Shown piece after piece: positions 1-26,011 of a stretch of DNA of 64,000 nt. The notes under the pieces are model-generated. The model did not search any database. It was not told where the DNA came from and worked only from the letters and a program-made list of their open reading frames with translations. Source of the stretch: Pagrus major (Eukaryota > Chordata > Actinopteri > Spariformes > Sparidae); contig NC_133232.1 in assembly GCF_040436345.1 (NCBI RefSeq), positions 4,897,501 through 4,961,500 on the forward strand, given 5' to 3'. The position numbers and the translations under genes are program-made. Each line of letters starts with the position of its first letter. The first letter of the stretch is position 1.

Positions 1-934
1 CTGAATGTGTTTGAATGTTAATGAAGCTGCAGCTGGTTGAATTCTTGTGTGTGAACTCTAATAAAACTCCAGCACATGATAACTGACAAACAACACTCGC
101 CACTGTATTTTGATCTCCACCTGTTGTATTAGACTGAAGTCAGTGTGAAGCCAGTGACTCAGAGCAGCCTGCAGGGGGCAGCATCTCTGCTCTGCTCCAA
201 TCAAACCCACATGATTACCAGGTAAGTTCCCCAACAGGTGGAGCTGGAATGTGGCCATCCATTAATAACTGTGGGTTATTAACAGTGAACCAGAGGAAGT
301 CCTGATGATGATGAGGTCTTTTATTTTGATATGACACAGATCACAGATGTCACTTCCTGTCTCAGGTATGAAAACACCTGGCTCCTCTCCAGCTGTCACC
401 TCCGGTGTCATGTTTCCTTTCATTTTGTGTGCTTGGTGTGTCGCAGTTTACAGTTGTGTCCGTGTGAAGCTCCAGCTGAAGGTAATGAAGACATTTGAAA
501 TGTTTGACTCGTTAACACAAAGTGTGCTCAGTTTAGTGACAGTAGAAACAGAACAATGTGCCTCCATCTTCATTTCTACTAACTCACTGTAACATTAAAC
601 ACAGCCGCCATTACAAGTGTCAGCCATGTTGAGTCCAGAGGTGGCAGGTGAAGCGGGTCACTTGCAGAGTTGTCAGATGGACGGTGATTTATCGTACTTG
701 TGTAATAATTGTATCCTCTGTATAATGTACGATCAATAATGGCTAAAATGCTGTAATGTCCGATGATTTGAACATGTTGTGGCGCCTCAGTTAGCTGCTA
801 GTTGTTTTAGTTCATTTCCTGATAATCAAGATGGAGAAATATTTAGAAAGAGGAGCTTGAACTTTCTCACTTTAGTCTCATTTTCCTCATTAAAAAGTGA
901 TTTTTTGTTTTTGTGGGTGAAATTAATTTGCTGC
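1..934. other. Non-coding flank upstream of the transposon nest
   Basis: No gene recognised. Short open frames here match nothing I know. A noncoding first exon of the NLR gene may lie here, because the first coding exon has an acceptor but no visible promoter close by. A GCAGGGGGCAG motif sits near 172. Confidence 0.4.
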
Positions 935-1172
935 TCATTCATCTGCACATCAACTCAATATTAGATACAGTCACGGTCAAAAGTTTCCATCACTCATAAA
1001 GAACATGTTCATCATGTCAGTGTTCAGTTGATTCCTACAGCTCTCATGTTTCTGTCATAAATGTGTGCAACACAAACTACTTTGTCTCAAAAATATTCAT
1101 GAAGTTTGGTTCAATCATTTCATTTATTATAGGTCTTCTGAACATGTGATCATAAATATACAGACAGTAATT

Positions 1173-1433
1173 CTAATATTTGGTTAAATGTCTCTCGGCC
1201 ATTTTCACCTCAGTCAGGTGCTTTTGATCTCCATCCACAAGCTTCTGGTTGTCCTCTGGATGAGTTTTTAACCGCTCCTCTTGACAGAATCGGTGAAGTT
1301 GAAATAAATTAGTTGTCTTCCTGCCACAGACTTGTTTGTTCAGCACAGTCCACATGTTTTCGATGGGTGCAGTGCATGAAGGTATGACAGGAGAATGCTC
1401 CCTCTCTTTCACTATCAGTATCTGCTCCTGCAT
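1173..1433 (-). pseudogene. Tc1-type transposase C-terminal fragment
   Basis: An 86-codon frame with APIENMW, then QVCGRKTTNLFQLHRFCQEE, QKLVDG and HLTKY. This fits the Tc1 catalytic C-terminus and tail (PIENLW-like). It ends next to the left terminal repeat, as expected for this family. The middle of the transposase is missing. Confidence 0.7.
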
Positions 1434-1533
1434 CTAATATTCCTGTTTTGATGTCAAATGGTCACCGCAAACATCACATGTCTAATTCCTGTACAGATTA
1501 TAGAGCTAAAAATGTAATTATTGTACAACCTAC

Positions 1534-1718
1534 TGTTGTGTTATTCGGGAGTCAATGATGAGGACTTGGTTAACAGATTCACGTTACTTTACTTTAGCAT
1601 GTCAGATCATAGAGCACAGTACAGAGCACACAGCATTCCTACCCTGCTCACGTATTTAGGTCATCTCATATCACTCCGCCAAGGGCGGTAAACTAGTTCC
1701 ATTTAACATATCACAACA
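1534..1718 (-). repeat. 3' LTR of the Ty3-type element
   Basis: 185 bp beginning TGTTGTGTTATTCGGG on plus and ending ACAACA. It matches the other LTR at about 95% by eye, with one 3-bp indel and about nine substitutions. That places the insertion well in the past, but later than the host Tc1 copy. Confidence 0.85.
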
Positions 1719-2083
1719 TCCTCCCTGTTTAGCTTAAAACACCCCTCGAATCAGGAACAACATATTTTCAATCTTACTGTGTGCCAGGAGCAACATTTCA
1801 GTCAAACTAACTTAGTGCTTGTTTCAAAACATTGAGCATTACCTGCTAAACATAAACACATGGAAATTATTGCATCTTTAACCTTATATCAGTTTGCATC
1901 ATAGAATCTCTATACTTCTCTTAAATTCCTTGTTTTCTGAATGTAAACACATCTACCACACCTGAACATATCAACTTCATTTGAATGTGTTTCACATAGA
2001 TGCAACATGGGTACAATTTCGTTTTTTTTTCTTTTTACAATGTGTCATAGGGTCTCTGAGTGTATTTGTATGGCCTTTCACTG

Positions 2084-2941
2084 TTAGACATAGTCCTTGT
2101 AGTGAGCTGGTTTGACTACAGGCCTTCCAAACCTTGTTCGCATTGGCACTTTGGTTTCCGTCCCACAGGTTGGTGTGTCCCGTCTTTGCTCACTGTGACT
2201 CTTGTGGTCTTTATCCAGTGTTGCCGGCTCTGCAAAGCGGATTCTTTTTACAGTCTCTGTCTGTTGCATCTCTGTGTTGTATGGCCCGCGCAGATGGCTC
2301 CTGTTGTGCCTTATCTTGTTTCCATTTGGTGTTTTGACAATGTAGCTCTGTGGCTCGCTGCACTTTTGCAGGACAACTGCTGGGTGCCATGTCCACCTCT
2401 CCTTATTCCAGACAGTCACGTGCTGTCCAGGATGGAGTGGAGGGAGTTCCCTGCGAGAGCTGCGGTCATGGTGTGCCTTCATTGCAGCTGCTCTGTGAGC
2501 CAGATGCTGTCAGTGTCCCTCTTTTCCTGGGTCTGTTCGGCTTGACAACAGGGTGGTGACTGTTCTGCCAAAGAGAAATTCTGCAGGTGATGGCAATTTG
2601 CTGTCAGTAGGTGTCACTCTTACCTGCAGCAAAGCAATGTGAAGGTCATCTTTGTTTTGAATTGTTTTTTTCACAATGGACTTGATGTGTCTTACATGCC
2701 TTTCAATGAATCCATTGCTTTTTGGGTAATGGGGTGAGCTGGTGATGTGTCTTACTCCCCAATCTGTTATCAGTCTTTTAAAGGCTTGTCCTATGTATTG
2801 TGGTCCATTATCGGTCAGCATTTCATCCGGACGTCCAAATAAAGACATGTACGTTTGAATCTTCTGTGCAACTACATGGCTGGATACTGGAGTGGGCATT
2901 TCATCCACAAGTGGATATTTGGAGTATCTGTCCACAGTCAA
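2084..2941 (-). pseudogene. Integrase region of the Ty3-type element
   Basis: The frame 2510-2941 has TVDRYSKYPLVDEMP, LTDNGPQYIG and the SNGFIERHVRHIK segment, which carry the three DDE catalytic residues. The frame 2084-2482 continues as the chromodomain-like or C-terminal part (NGNKIRHNRSHL). They are split by a frame break near 2500. Confidence 0.75.
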
Positions 2942-3765
2942 CAGGAACTGGTGACCATTGACTTCAAACAGGTCGGAGGCTACTGACTGCCATGGCTTTG
3001 ACGGTGTGTCATGCGGTGTGAGAGGTTCTTTTGGATTTGTGTCTTGATGTTCTGCACATACACTGCATGACTAACAGGTCTTTTCAATGTCCTCTTTCAT
3101 CTTTGTCCAGTAGACACTTTCTCTTGCCAGCCAGCGTGTTTTTTCCATACCTTGATGGCCCACATGGAGTTGGGTCAAGATGTCCTTGCACATGGAATCT
3201 GGGATGAGTATCTGTCTGCCCTTGAATTTGACTCCTGACTCCACAGCAAGTTCATCTCTGAAAGACCAATATGCACGCAGGTCTTTGGGCAGGTCCTTTA
3301 TGTTTTCTGGCCATCCTTGGTGGATAAGTTATTTCAGTTCTCTGAGTTTTGAGTCGTCGGCAGTCTGTTTGCGCAGCGCGTCCTGCTTTTCAGGTTAGAA
3401 GTTTATTATGGTGATGGTGTGCCTCTCTGGGTCTTCTATTTCGGCGTTGACTCCATCTATGCGCTCGTCCAGCTGTATGTCGCCGTCATTTTCAGGGTTT
3501 GGCAAACGGCTGAGAGTGTCTGCCAGGACCATCTCTACTCCAGGTCTTTATCTGACTTCATAGTTGTACCCCTGGGTCTTGATCAGCATACGTTGGAGTC
3601 GAGGTGGTGCTGCATGCAAAGGCTTTGCACAGATGGTGACCAGTGGCTTGTGATCCGTTACCACAGTGAATGACTTCCCATACAGGTAAGTGTGGTATCG
3701 CTGCATTCCATATACTATTGCAAGCATTTCTCTTTCTATGTTACTGTACCTTGACTGGCAGTCTG

Positions 3766-4842
3766 TCAGAGTCTTTGATCCAAATGCAATGGGTCTTCCA
3801 GCGTCAGAGGTGTGCCTGTATCATAGTATTTCAGACATGCATCCTCTGCAATAGCTGTTTTCAGCTCCTCAAAACATTTCTGATGGTCTGCCTCCCATAT
3901 CCACAGCGTGTCGTTTTTTAGCAGTCCTGTCAAGGTGTGCACTTTTTCAGCAAACTTCGGTATGTAGGCTGTGAGATATTTAAGCATGCCCATGAATCTG
4001 TGTAGTTCATCTTTGTTTTGGGGGGTTGGCATTTTCTGAATGTCTCTTATTTTTGCAAGGTCAGGTTTTATGCAATTTTCCGTGTACAAGTTCCCAAAGA
4101 ATGAGATGCTGAACTGCTTAATGGCACATTTCTCACTATTGAACACCATACCTGCTTCTGCTGCTCGCTCCATCAGGTTGATCAGGTTTCTGTCGTGATC
4201 TTCTTCATCTTTGCCGCATACTGCGATGTCATCAGCTATACTGATCACGCCGTGGAGCCCCTTGAGGATCTGGTCCATCCTGGCCTGGAAGAGGTCTTGT
4301 GATACACTTAGTCCAAAGGGCAAACGTTTCCAGCAGTATCTGCCAAACGGAGTGCAAAATGCTGTTAGGAGTTGGGAGTCTTCATCCAGGTGTATTGACC
4401 AGTATCCCGCTTTGGCATCTAGCTTGCTGAATATCTTTGCATTTGCAAACTTTGGGTTCAGTTCCTTCACAGTAGGTATTTTGTGTGGGCATCTTTTCAG
4501 GCTGGAGTTCAGTTTTTGTGGGTCTAAGCATATCTGTAAGGATCCATCCTTCTTGGTACTGTATGCCAGGCTGGAGCAGCAGTCAGTGTGCTGTTCCACT
4601 TTCTGCAGTACATCCTGTTAAACAAGTTTGTTCAGCTCCTCTTGAAGTTGAAGTCTTTGATGTGGATGCTGCACTTCCATGGAGTGTCTATGAACGGCTC
4701 TGCATCCTCTTTCAAGATGAGTTTTGCAGTCCCCTTGAAGTTCCCTATCTTGTCGAACTGATTTGGATATGCTCTTGAGGTCTTCGCAGGTAGTTATTTT
4801 CAGCACTTTTTCCTTTGGTTTGTCTTTCTTGTCGTCATGCAT
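3766..4842 (-). pseudogene. Reverse transcriptase region of the Ty3-type element
   Basis: An intact 277-codon stretch (3766-4599) has Ty3 RT motifs: FSKLDAKAGYWSIHLDE, then FGRYCWKRLPFGLSVSQD, and the catalytic box SIADDIAVCG. Upstream, 4618-4842 is a separate frame cut off by a stop, and RNase H (about 2984-3760) is broken. Confidence 0.8.
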
Positions 4843-5733
4843 TTTCCTTTGTTACGGTGTCCACGTGCACAGTCACCAGATTTAGTAGTTCACTTGTGGG
4901 TAGTCCAATTATGGCTGACCCTGGTACATCCACAACATAGAACTTTGCACTGATCCACTTGGAGTCCTTGTACTGGCATGGAATGTTTATGGTTCCGAGA
5001 CAGGGGATCTCATGACCGCTGTAGGCAGACAGTCTCATGTTGTTTTGCCTCAGTCTTTTGTATGCTCCTGCCTCACTTCCATGCATTTGTCTAAATGTCC
5101 TCAATGGGAGGGTATTCCCTGATGCTCCTGTGTCTATTTTTAGACGAAGTATGTGTTCATAACCTGGAACATCAGGTGGTCTGACATTCAGTGCGGTGTA
5201 GGCCTCCTCTCTAAGTGGTCTGCTGTCGATGCTGTGCATACACTTTTCACTGATTGGAATGGAATGGAATTGTTGGTGATATAAGTGTTCATCTGGGTCA
5301 TAGCTGTCAACCACATCGATTCTGGATTCATACTGTGACTTGTGTCCTTTCTTATATGCTTGGTGTTTGGGATGCTTACTTTGGGGTGGGTGAGACTTAC
5401 TTCTTTTCCTTGCGTCGAAGTCTTGTTTTCGTTGTTGTTGTTGTTGTAGTTGTTGTCTGATCTTCTTACAGCACCTTGCCCAATGTCCTTTTCGCTGTAA
5501 GCCTTGCAGATGTCATGGATTGCGGGACACTGGCGCGGTTGATGGCTCATGCTACAGTTATGGTATGTCCGGCCCCTCTGTATTGCATGCACTTTTTCGG
5601 AGTTGGATAATCCAAGTTGCGTCAGCTGTTCATTCCCCGCTGATAATGCTTCATATTTCCTTCCTTCTTTCAATACATCAGCCAAGGAGTGGCCTTGAGG
5701 CATTCCGTATAGGTAATTTCTCAGAGCATTCAT
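4835..5733 (-). pseudogene. gag and protease region of the Ty3-type element
   Basis: The frame at 5188-5733 has gag features, including a degenerate Cys-His knuckle around YHNCSMSHQPRQCPA. The overlapping frame 4835-5314 has the aspartic protease signature LKIDTGASGNTLPL. The two overlap in different frames, suggesting a frameshift either natural to expression or from decay. Confidence 0.7.
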
Positions 5734-5907
5734 CTGGCTTTTGTCTGAATTGCATTAAGTGGAGTCTGTGAATCCTAAAGTTCACATTTGATTTAAGCTG
5801 ATCTTCAAAAAAAAGTCACCACTTCTTGGGTTTTACTTGTCATCATCGCTGAGTCCAGTAGCATTCAGTCTTCATAGCCCTTCATCCTCAATGCCTCTGC
5901 AAATTTT

Positions 5908-6080
5908 GGGGGGTGACCATTCAGACGGTCCGCCATTCTGACCGGGTTAGGGTTAGGGTTAGGGTTAGGGTTTCAGGTTCGGAATGGTGCCCTTTTTTCA
6001 TAAATAATTAAGGGCCGGCATTTTGAAACATGAAAGTGAACGTTCGGAATGGTGGCCCTTCGGAATGCCGCCCTGGAACC
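5908..6080. mobile_element. 173-bp MITE carrying telomere-like repeats
   Basis: Flanked by a perfect 9-bp direct repeat GCAAATTTT (5899-5907 and 6081-6089), so it is an insertion into the Ty3-type element. Ends are imperfect inverted repeats (GGTGACCATTCAGACGG on the left, a CCATTCCGAA-type match on the right). The interior has about five GGGTTA units at 5944-5972. A 9-bp target duplication is typical of Mutator-like elements. Confidence 0.65.
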
Positions 6081-6418
6081 GCAAATTTTCCTAGCTCGTT
6101 TCACTTTGTCTGTTATTCTCTCATCGTCCAAATCAAGACACATTTTCTGCTTGAACAGCAAGATAGCTTCACTCAGATCCGCTTTGGACCAGTTCATCTT
6201 TGGTATATGCGATGCCATTTCTTCCTCTTATTTTCACTAGGCTGTATCACGCTCCCGCTAGCTACTTAGCTTGCTCCCGCTAGCCACTTAGCTTGCTTCT
6301 CACTCACCACGTTTGGCGAAATGAAAGTTATCCTTGGACAATTTCTCTTGAGAATCACTCCATGTGAAGAGCAGATGTTCGTGTAAGTTTCATAGGCGAT
6401 CCATTACCGCTGCCACCA

Positions 6419-6606
6419 TGTTGTGTTATTCGGGAGTCAATGATGAGAACTTGGTTAACAGATTCACGTTACTTTACTTTAGCATGTCAGATCATAGAGC
6501 ACAGTACAGAGCACACACATGTATTCCTATGCTGCTCACGTATCTAGGTCATCTCATATCACTCCACCTAGGGCAGTAATCTAGTTCCATTTAACATATC
6601 ACAACA
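6419..6606 (-). repeat. 5' LTR of the Ty3-type element
   Basis: 188 bp partner of the repeat at 1534-1718. The internal side abuts TGGTGGCAGCGG (minus strand), a primer-binding-site-like sequence. Confidence 0.85.
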
Positions 6607-6659
6607 CCATCCATTGCTCTAAGTTGCATTCTTCCAGTAAGCCCTGCGATGACTCAGAG

Positions 6660-9600
6660 CAAAATATTTTCAACTCACATGCTTTTAAATGCAGAAAGGG
6701 CTTCGGTTTGATACATTTAAATATCAGAATCTAAATTAGATGAATTGAAAATTCTCCTATCACAGACTGATCCCGATATCTTGGTTCTGACAGAAACCTG
6801 GCTCAAGCAGAGCATTCATGATTCAGCTTCTCTACTTAACTGTAACCTGTACAGAACAGACAGAGCTGGAAGAGGTTCATGTTCTGTTTGTTAAATCAGG
6901 TTCATCTGTCACTGTTTTAAATGCTGTCACTATACCTCATTCATTTGAATGTATTGCTCTGAAAATGAACTTATCTTGTAATATTGCAATCATTATTGTT
7001 GGTGTATACAGACCACCCTCAGCTATCTCCAGTGCAACTGATAACTTAGCAGACTTACTTGCTCAGTACTGTAACTCAGAAATGCTGGTTCCAGGTGATT
7101 TTAACCTAAACTGGTTAACAAATGATTCAAACCGTTGAAAAGAGATATATGACAATCTCAATCTGGCACAGTTGATCGATGATCTGACCAGACCTGATTT
7201 GAAGGATCCCTCAAAGTCAACACTCATAGATCTGACTCTGTGTAATAGGAGGGAGAAAATTACTGCCTCTGGAGTCTTTGTGTGGCATACAGAGCCATCA
7301 GTGGTACATTATTATTAGTTACATGTTTAACGTGATTTCCTTTTAGTACAGCTCATGTTCAGAGTGTGGTGAAAATTGTCTGTGTGTCTTCTGATAAGGA
7401 AAGAGGTTGGTTTATTGGTTGAAAAATGTGGCGTTATCTAGCAGTATGCATTGTCTAACTCTGACCAGCAGAGGGCGCGTTTGCTACACTGTGTGTGCAG
7501 GGACAAGGGAAGTCTCGCGTGAATACGTTCAGAGAACGAGAACACACACTTGAATGTGAAGTTACGGTGTGTGTGGCGAACTGTGATGATAATATGACAT
7601 ATTTTTGCTCTTTGCAGAACAAAATAAAAGACTTTAAATTAAATGTGTAGTGGAGGGCAACTTCACTCTGCACCACGCTACATTTGCACTTGGTCTAAGT
7701 GACCACTGTCCTGTAGCCTGCATTTGAAGTGCTGGATTGGCAAAATCAACGTCAAGATTTTTTATCAAAAGAAATTTAAAACATTTTAATGAACAGGCTT
7801 TTTTAACAGACATTGCTGACAGTAATATACAGTATACTACTGAAATACTGGATGTAGAACAGGCTCTTGAAGATTTCACCAACTCTTTAGTTACCATTAC
7901 TGATAAACATGCACCCTTCATAAAGCTCAGAGTTAAAGATAGATCAAACCCCTATCAATGACGCTCAATACAAGGGACAAAGCCTGGGCTTTAGCAAGGC
8001 GTACTGGTGAGGAAGCCCACTGGTTAACTTTTAGACAACTCAGAAATAAATGCACATCTTCATTGAGAAAAGCAAAGGCCAACTATCACACAGAATTAAT
8101 CTCCAGCTCCTGTACAAACCCATCCACATTTTGGAAAGCAGTAAATGTAAATAAAAACAAATCCTCTATGTCTATTCCTTCTAGTATAACATTTAATAAT
8201 TGTCAAATAGATAAACCATCAGATATTTGTGATGATTTTATCAAATATTTTGCTGCTGCTGGATATCAGTTTGACATGGTGTACTCAGGTTCTGCTGTCA
8301 GCTGCTGCCTCATGAGCCTCCTCAAACAAAACCTCTGTGTTCACACTGCACAACTTCACTTCCTCTGTTGTTAAGGAGGCACTTCAAGGTGTAGATATCA
8401 GGAAAGCAAATGGGAAGGATAAACTAGACCCATATTTTTTAAAGCTCTGTGCTCCATTTATTTCTGATGAAATGAATTATCTTTTTTAATCTATCCATTT
8501 CTTGTGGGGTTATCCCTACAATCTGGAAAACTGCACATGTTGTCCCACTGCATAAAGGTGTTGATAAAGCTGATATTAACAACTATCGACCAATTTCTAA
8601 ACTGCCTTGTCTAAAGGAGTCATTAGTCAATATTCAGCTCAAATCATTCCTCTCAATATATCCTGTTTTGAGTCCTCAGCAGTCTGGTTTCAGAGCTAAG
8701 TACAGTACTGTTACTGCTCTCACCTCAGTGACTAATGATATTATATCTGCTGTTGATAAAGGGAAATACTGTGCTGCTCTCTTTGTGGATCTAACAAAAG
8801 CTTTTGATACTGTTGACGATGCTTTGCTCATACAGAGGTTAAGTGATGTTGGTTTTGATTGTAATTCCTGTAATTGGTTCAAGGACTACCTGTCTCATAG
8901 ACAACAATGTGTGACTGTAGGAAATGATCGTTCTGTGTTTCTACCATTGTCTAAAGGGGTTCTGTAAGGTTCAATACTGGGTCCTGTCTTATTCACAATC
9001 TAAATTAACAATATGACATCCTCTACAACAAATTGCAATGGCCATCTTTATGCTGATGATACAGTCCTGTACTGCTGTGCTGAAATTGCACATAAAGCCA
9101 TTATAATTCTCCAGCAAGCTTTTGACAAACTGCAAGATTCTTTTTTTAACCTGAAACAAGTCCTCAATGCAAACAAAACCAAATTCACGATATTCTCAAG
9201 AGCCAGAGATATCGCAGACATTGGTCTGCATGTTACCACTCTAACAGGACACAGTATTGAAAGGGTTTCTGAATACAATATATATGTATCTGGTTGGATC
9301 AGAAACTTACATTTAAATTTCATATTAACACACTTGTTAGCAAGCTAAGACAAAATATTGTTTATTTCTACAGAAACAGAACTACTTGTTCTGTAGGAAA
9401 CAGATCATTGAAGTTGTCTTCTTATCTGTCCTGGATTATGGTGATGTTATCTATAGACATGCCTCTGTCTCCACTCTTACTCCACTAGACTGGGTTTATC
9501 ACTCAGCCCTCAGATTCTTTACTGGTGACTGTTATTCCACTCATCATTGTATTTTATATGAAAAAGTTGGGTGGGAACCTTTAACACTAAGACGTGACAG

Positions 9601-10188
9601 CTGTTGGTTTGTGTTTCTTTTTAAAGCCTTGAAGCGCAACATGCCACCATATATCAGCCCTTTATTAAACTGGTCTCAGAGTCGATATTCAACATGCTCT
9701 AGTGATTGTATAATGCTCCTAGTTCCCGGGAAACACTACATTTGGGAAAACTGCTTTCAGTTTCAGTGCTCCATACACTGGGAACATTTTACAACGTACA
9801 TTTAAACTTGATACAGTTATACCTATAGGTCAGTTTAAGACTTTGATTTCAAACTACTCAGCATTTGAATGTTACTGTTTTTAACTAAGTGCTGTCCTGT
9901 ATGGTTGTCTGCCATTTATCTTTTATGCACCTCTGTTTTATTTGTGTTTTGTCATGTTTGTTTGCTGCAGTTTCTTATCATTTTTATTGGTAATCTGTCA
10001 TATTGTTTCTTATCTGTTATCATTTTTATGTACCCATTCTGTCTATTTACTCTGTGATTATGTTTATTGTTTCTGTTTGTTATCAAATTTTTGCACCTAT
10101 TCTGTTTTTTATATGTGCTCTTGACATCACCGAAAATGAGGGCCTGCCCTCAATGATTTTTCGAGATTTAAATAAAGGTTGAACGAAG
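6660..10188 (+). mobile_element. Decayed jockey/L2-like LINE
   Basis: EEP endonuclease motifs (DPDILVLTETWLKQ near 6770, VGVYRPPS at about 7000, PGDFNLNW at 7090) are followed by reverse-transcriptase pieces: NYRPISKLPCL (about 8580), SGFRAKYSTVTAL, LFVDLTKAFDTVD (8780-8820) and HLYADDTVLYCC (9040-9080). C-terminal LDYGDVIYRH lies near 9430. The 3' end is AATAAAGGTTGAACGAAGG near 10170. Many frameshifts and stops. A foreign block of about 350 bp (about 7316-7670) interrupts the endonuclease. Confidence 0.8.
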
Positions 10189-10199
10189 GAATCAAAAGT

Positions 10200-10349
10200 C
10201 AGTTTTCTCTCAGCAGCAGTGATAGTTTGTTGTAGAGTTGATCTTGGGACCTGTAACTACTTTGAAATGGCTCCAAGTGACTTTCCTGACTTGTTCAAAT
10301 CAATAATGTGCTCCATCAGATCAATGCTGAGCTCCTTACATTTTCCCAT
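10200..10349 (-). pseudogene. Tc1 transposase N-terminal fragment
   Basis: Reading minus from ATG at 10349 gives MGKCKELSIDLMEHIIDLNK, then SGKSLGAISK, a stop, and LQVPRS. This matches the first helix-turn-helix of Tc1-family transposases. An in-frame stop and the adjacent LINE break it. Confidence 0.75.
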
Positions 10350-10780
10350 TATAGTGTTTGTGTCTGAGTCTAATGGCTGTCATACACGTCCTATTAAAAT
10401 TATCAGCTGTTATCAATCAGAATCAGTCAGAAGAAGTTAAGATGCTACAAAAAACATTTGATTCACAACTTTCTATAATCACCTGAACTGATTGTTCAAC
10501 TTACTGTCTGTATATTTATGATCACATGTTCAGAAGACCTATAATAAATGAAATGACAGAATCAAACTTCATCAATGTTTTTGAGAAAAAGTAATTTGTG
10601 TTGCACTATTTGATCACAGAAACATGAGAGCTGTAGGAATCAACTGAACACTGACATGATGAACATGTTCTTTATGAGTGATGGAAACTTTTGACCGTGA
10701 CTGTATCTAATATTGAGTTGATGTGCAGATGAATGATCTGTGTTTCCTCTGCAGACGACAGTGTGTGTGAGCTGAGCAGC

Positions 10781-24733
<13,953 letters not shown>

Positions 24734-25921
24734 GAGTCTCCTCCTGAACAGACTCAACTGTTGACAGTTACAGGAACCTTCAGGTTACTGTCATCAGTTC
24801 ATTAGATGATTGTGACTCAGTCATTAATGTGAAAACATGATTTTCCTGTTGTAGTTGTTGAGGTGGAGCTCATTTTGAACTGTTTTGTACAGGACTGACA
24901 CTGATGATTCATTCAGACCTGCTCTGATGACACTGAGCTCCACAGTCTGGTTAAACTCCATTGGAGCCGCTGTGGATGATGCTCGGAGCCACAAGTGCAA
25001 CAAGTCTTCTGCATGTACGAGTGGAAACACGAGCGATCTTTACAAACACCTAGTGAGAGTTCATCACACACATCCAGGAGCAGAAGTGCACAGACTGCTG
25101 AGCTCATAGTTCATCTCTTGTTTCCTCATCCACCTCAGCTGTGTTACAGAGTCAACTACAGGCTACATACATGGTTCATGAAGAAAAGGAAGCATTAGTC
25201 CGCTGATTGTTTACATCTAAACATGGTGCAGTTTCAGAGTCACACTGTTCTCTGGAGTCCAAATAGAAAATGAAAAAGATCATTTTACTGCCCTACTAGG
25301 AAGAATTAGGCCTGAATTCAACTTTAAAACTGGAAACTGAAAAGGAAATTTAAAATGTAAATGATGATGTGAACATGTAAAGGGAGGACATGAGAAAAGG
25401 GAAATTTAAAATGGAAATGCTGGAACTGAAAGCTGAAACTAAAGATGGAATTAAAAATGGTGATGAAATAAGACGAAGGACATCACATCAACATCAAATA
25501 TGAAACTCAAAATGGGGAAGAGAAAAGCTTGAATGGAAAAAACTAAATGTTGTTTTGCATTTTCATGTCAAGTCATTAATGAAATGAAGCCTCAGCTGTC
25601 ATTTGAATGAACTTTGGTGAGAGATTTGAATCAGCTGATGGCTGTCATAGTAAAGAGTCAAATCACAAAGAAAAAAGCATTCAGCTCCTGATTTGAACAC
25701 AAACTGTATCCATCACTACATTTCTGTGGAAGCCATGAAATGCTCTTATTAGCATTTATTATGTTATGCAAAATATCTGTAAATGTCAAAATGAATCTTT
25801 AGTGATGATCTTTTCTTTGTACAAACTGATTCAAACTGATGCTCATGTTCATTATAAACTTCTTCACTGCCTGTCCTGTACACACTTAAAGTTATGATCA
25901 TCACAGTGTAATGTGTCATTA
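24734..25921. other. NLR 3' flank
   Basis: Presumed 3' UTR then intergenic sequence. I did not find a convincing poly(A) signal. From about 25260 the sequence is purine-rich with many GGAAA/GAAAT words. Confidence 0.4.
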
Positions 25922-26011
25922 CAGCTCGTCCAAAACGCTGTTGCCTGGTTACTAACGAGGTCCAAGAAACGAGACCACGTCGCTCCTAATGTTGCTTCTC
26001 TGCACCTTCTG
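25922..26011 (+). pseudogene. L2-like LINE reverse-transcriptase C-terminal scrap
   Basis: Plus-strand reading gives QLVQNAVAWLLTRSKKRDHV and then APNVASLH, the conserved C-terminal motif of fish L2-type LINE ORFs (usual form ending HWLPV). Only about 90 bp is recognisable. Confidence 0.65.

Larger units (their letters stand above)
1534..6606 (-). mobile_element. Ty3-type LTR retrotransposon, about 5.07 kb, degenerate
   Basis: Two LTRs (185 and 188 bp, TGTTGTG...CACAACA) flank minus-strand gag, protease, reverse transcriptase, RNase H and integrase regions in Ty3 order. A purine tract AACAGGGAGGA precedes the 3' LTR (plus-strand 1719-1729). A TGG-starting primer-binding-like site follows the 5' LTR (plus-strand 6407-6418). 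The flanking 5-mers (CCTAC and CCATC) are not identical, so the target duplication is unclear. Frames are broken in several places, so the copy is not expected to be autonomous. Confidence 0.88.
968..10703 (-). mobile_element. Tc1/mariner element split by nested insertions
   Basis: Terminal inverted repeats of 203 bp (968-1170 and 10501-10703), about 90% alike by eye, begin CAGTCACGGTCAAAAGTTT and are flanked by TA on each side (966-967, 10704-10705), the Tc1/mariner target. Transposase remnants lie at both inner edges on the minus strand. The element is far longer than the usual 1.6 kb because an LTR retrotransposon and a LINE sit inside it. Confidence 0.8.

Noticed and set aside
5944-5972. 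Interstitial telomeric repeat as a chromosome-fusion scar
   Set aside because: Only about 29 bp, and it sits in an insertion with a 9-bp target duplication.
6818-9805. LINE frames as host genes
   Set aside because: Endonuclease and reverse-transcriptase motifs with many stops identify a dead retrotransposon.
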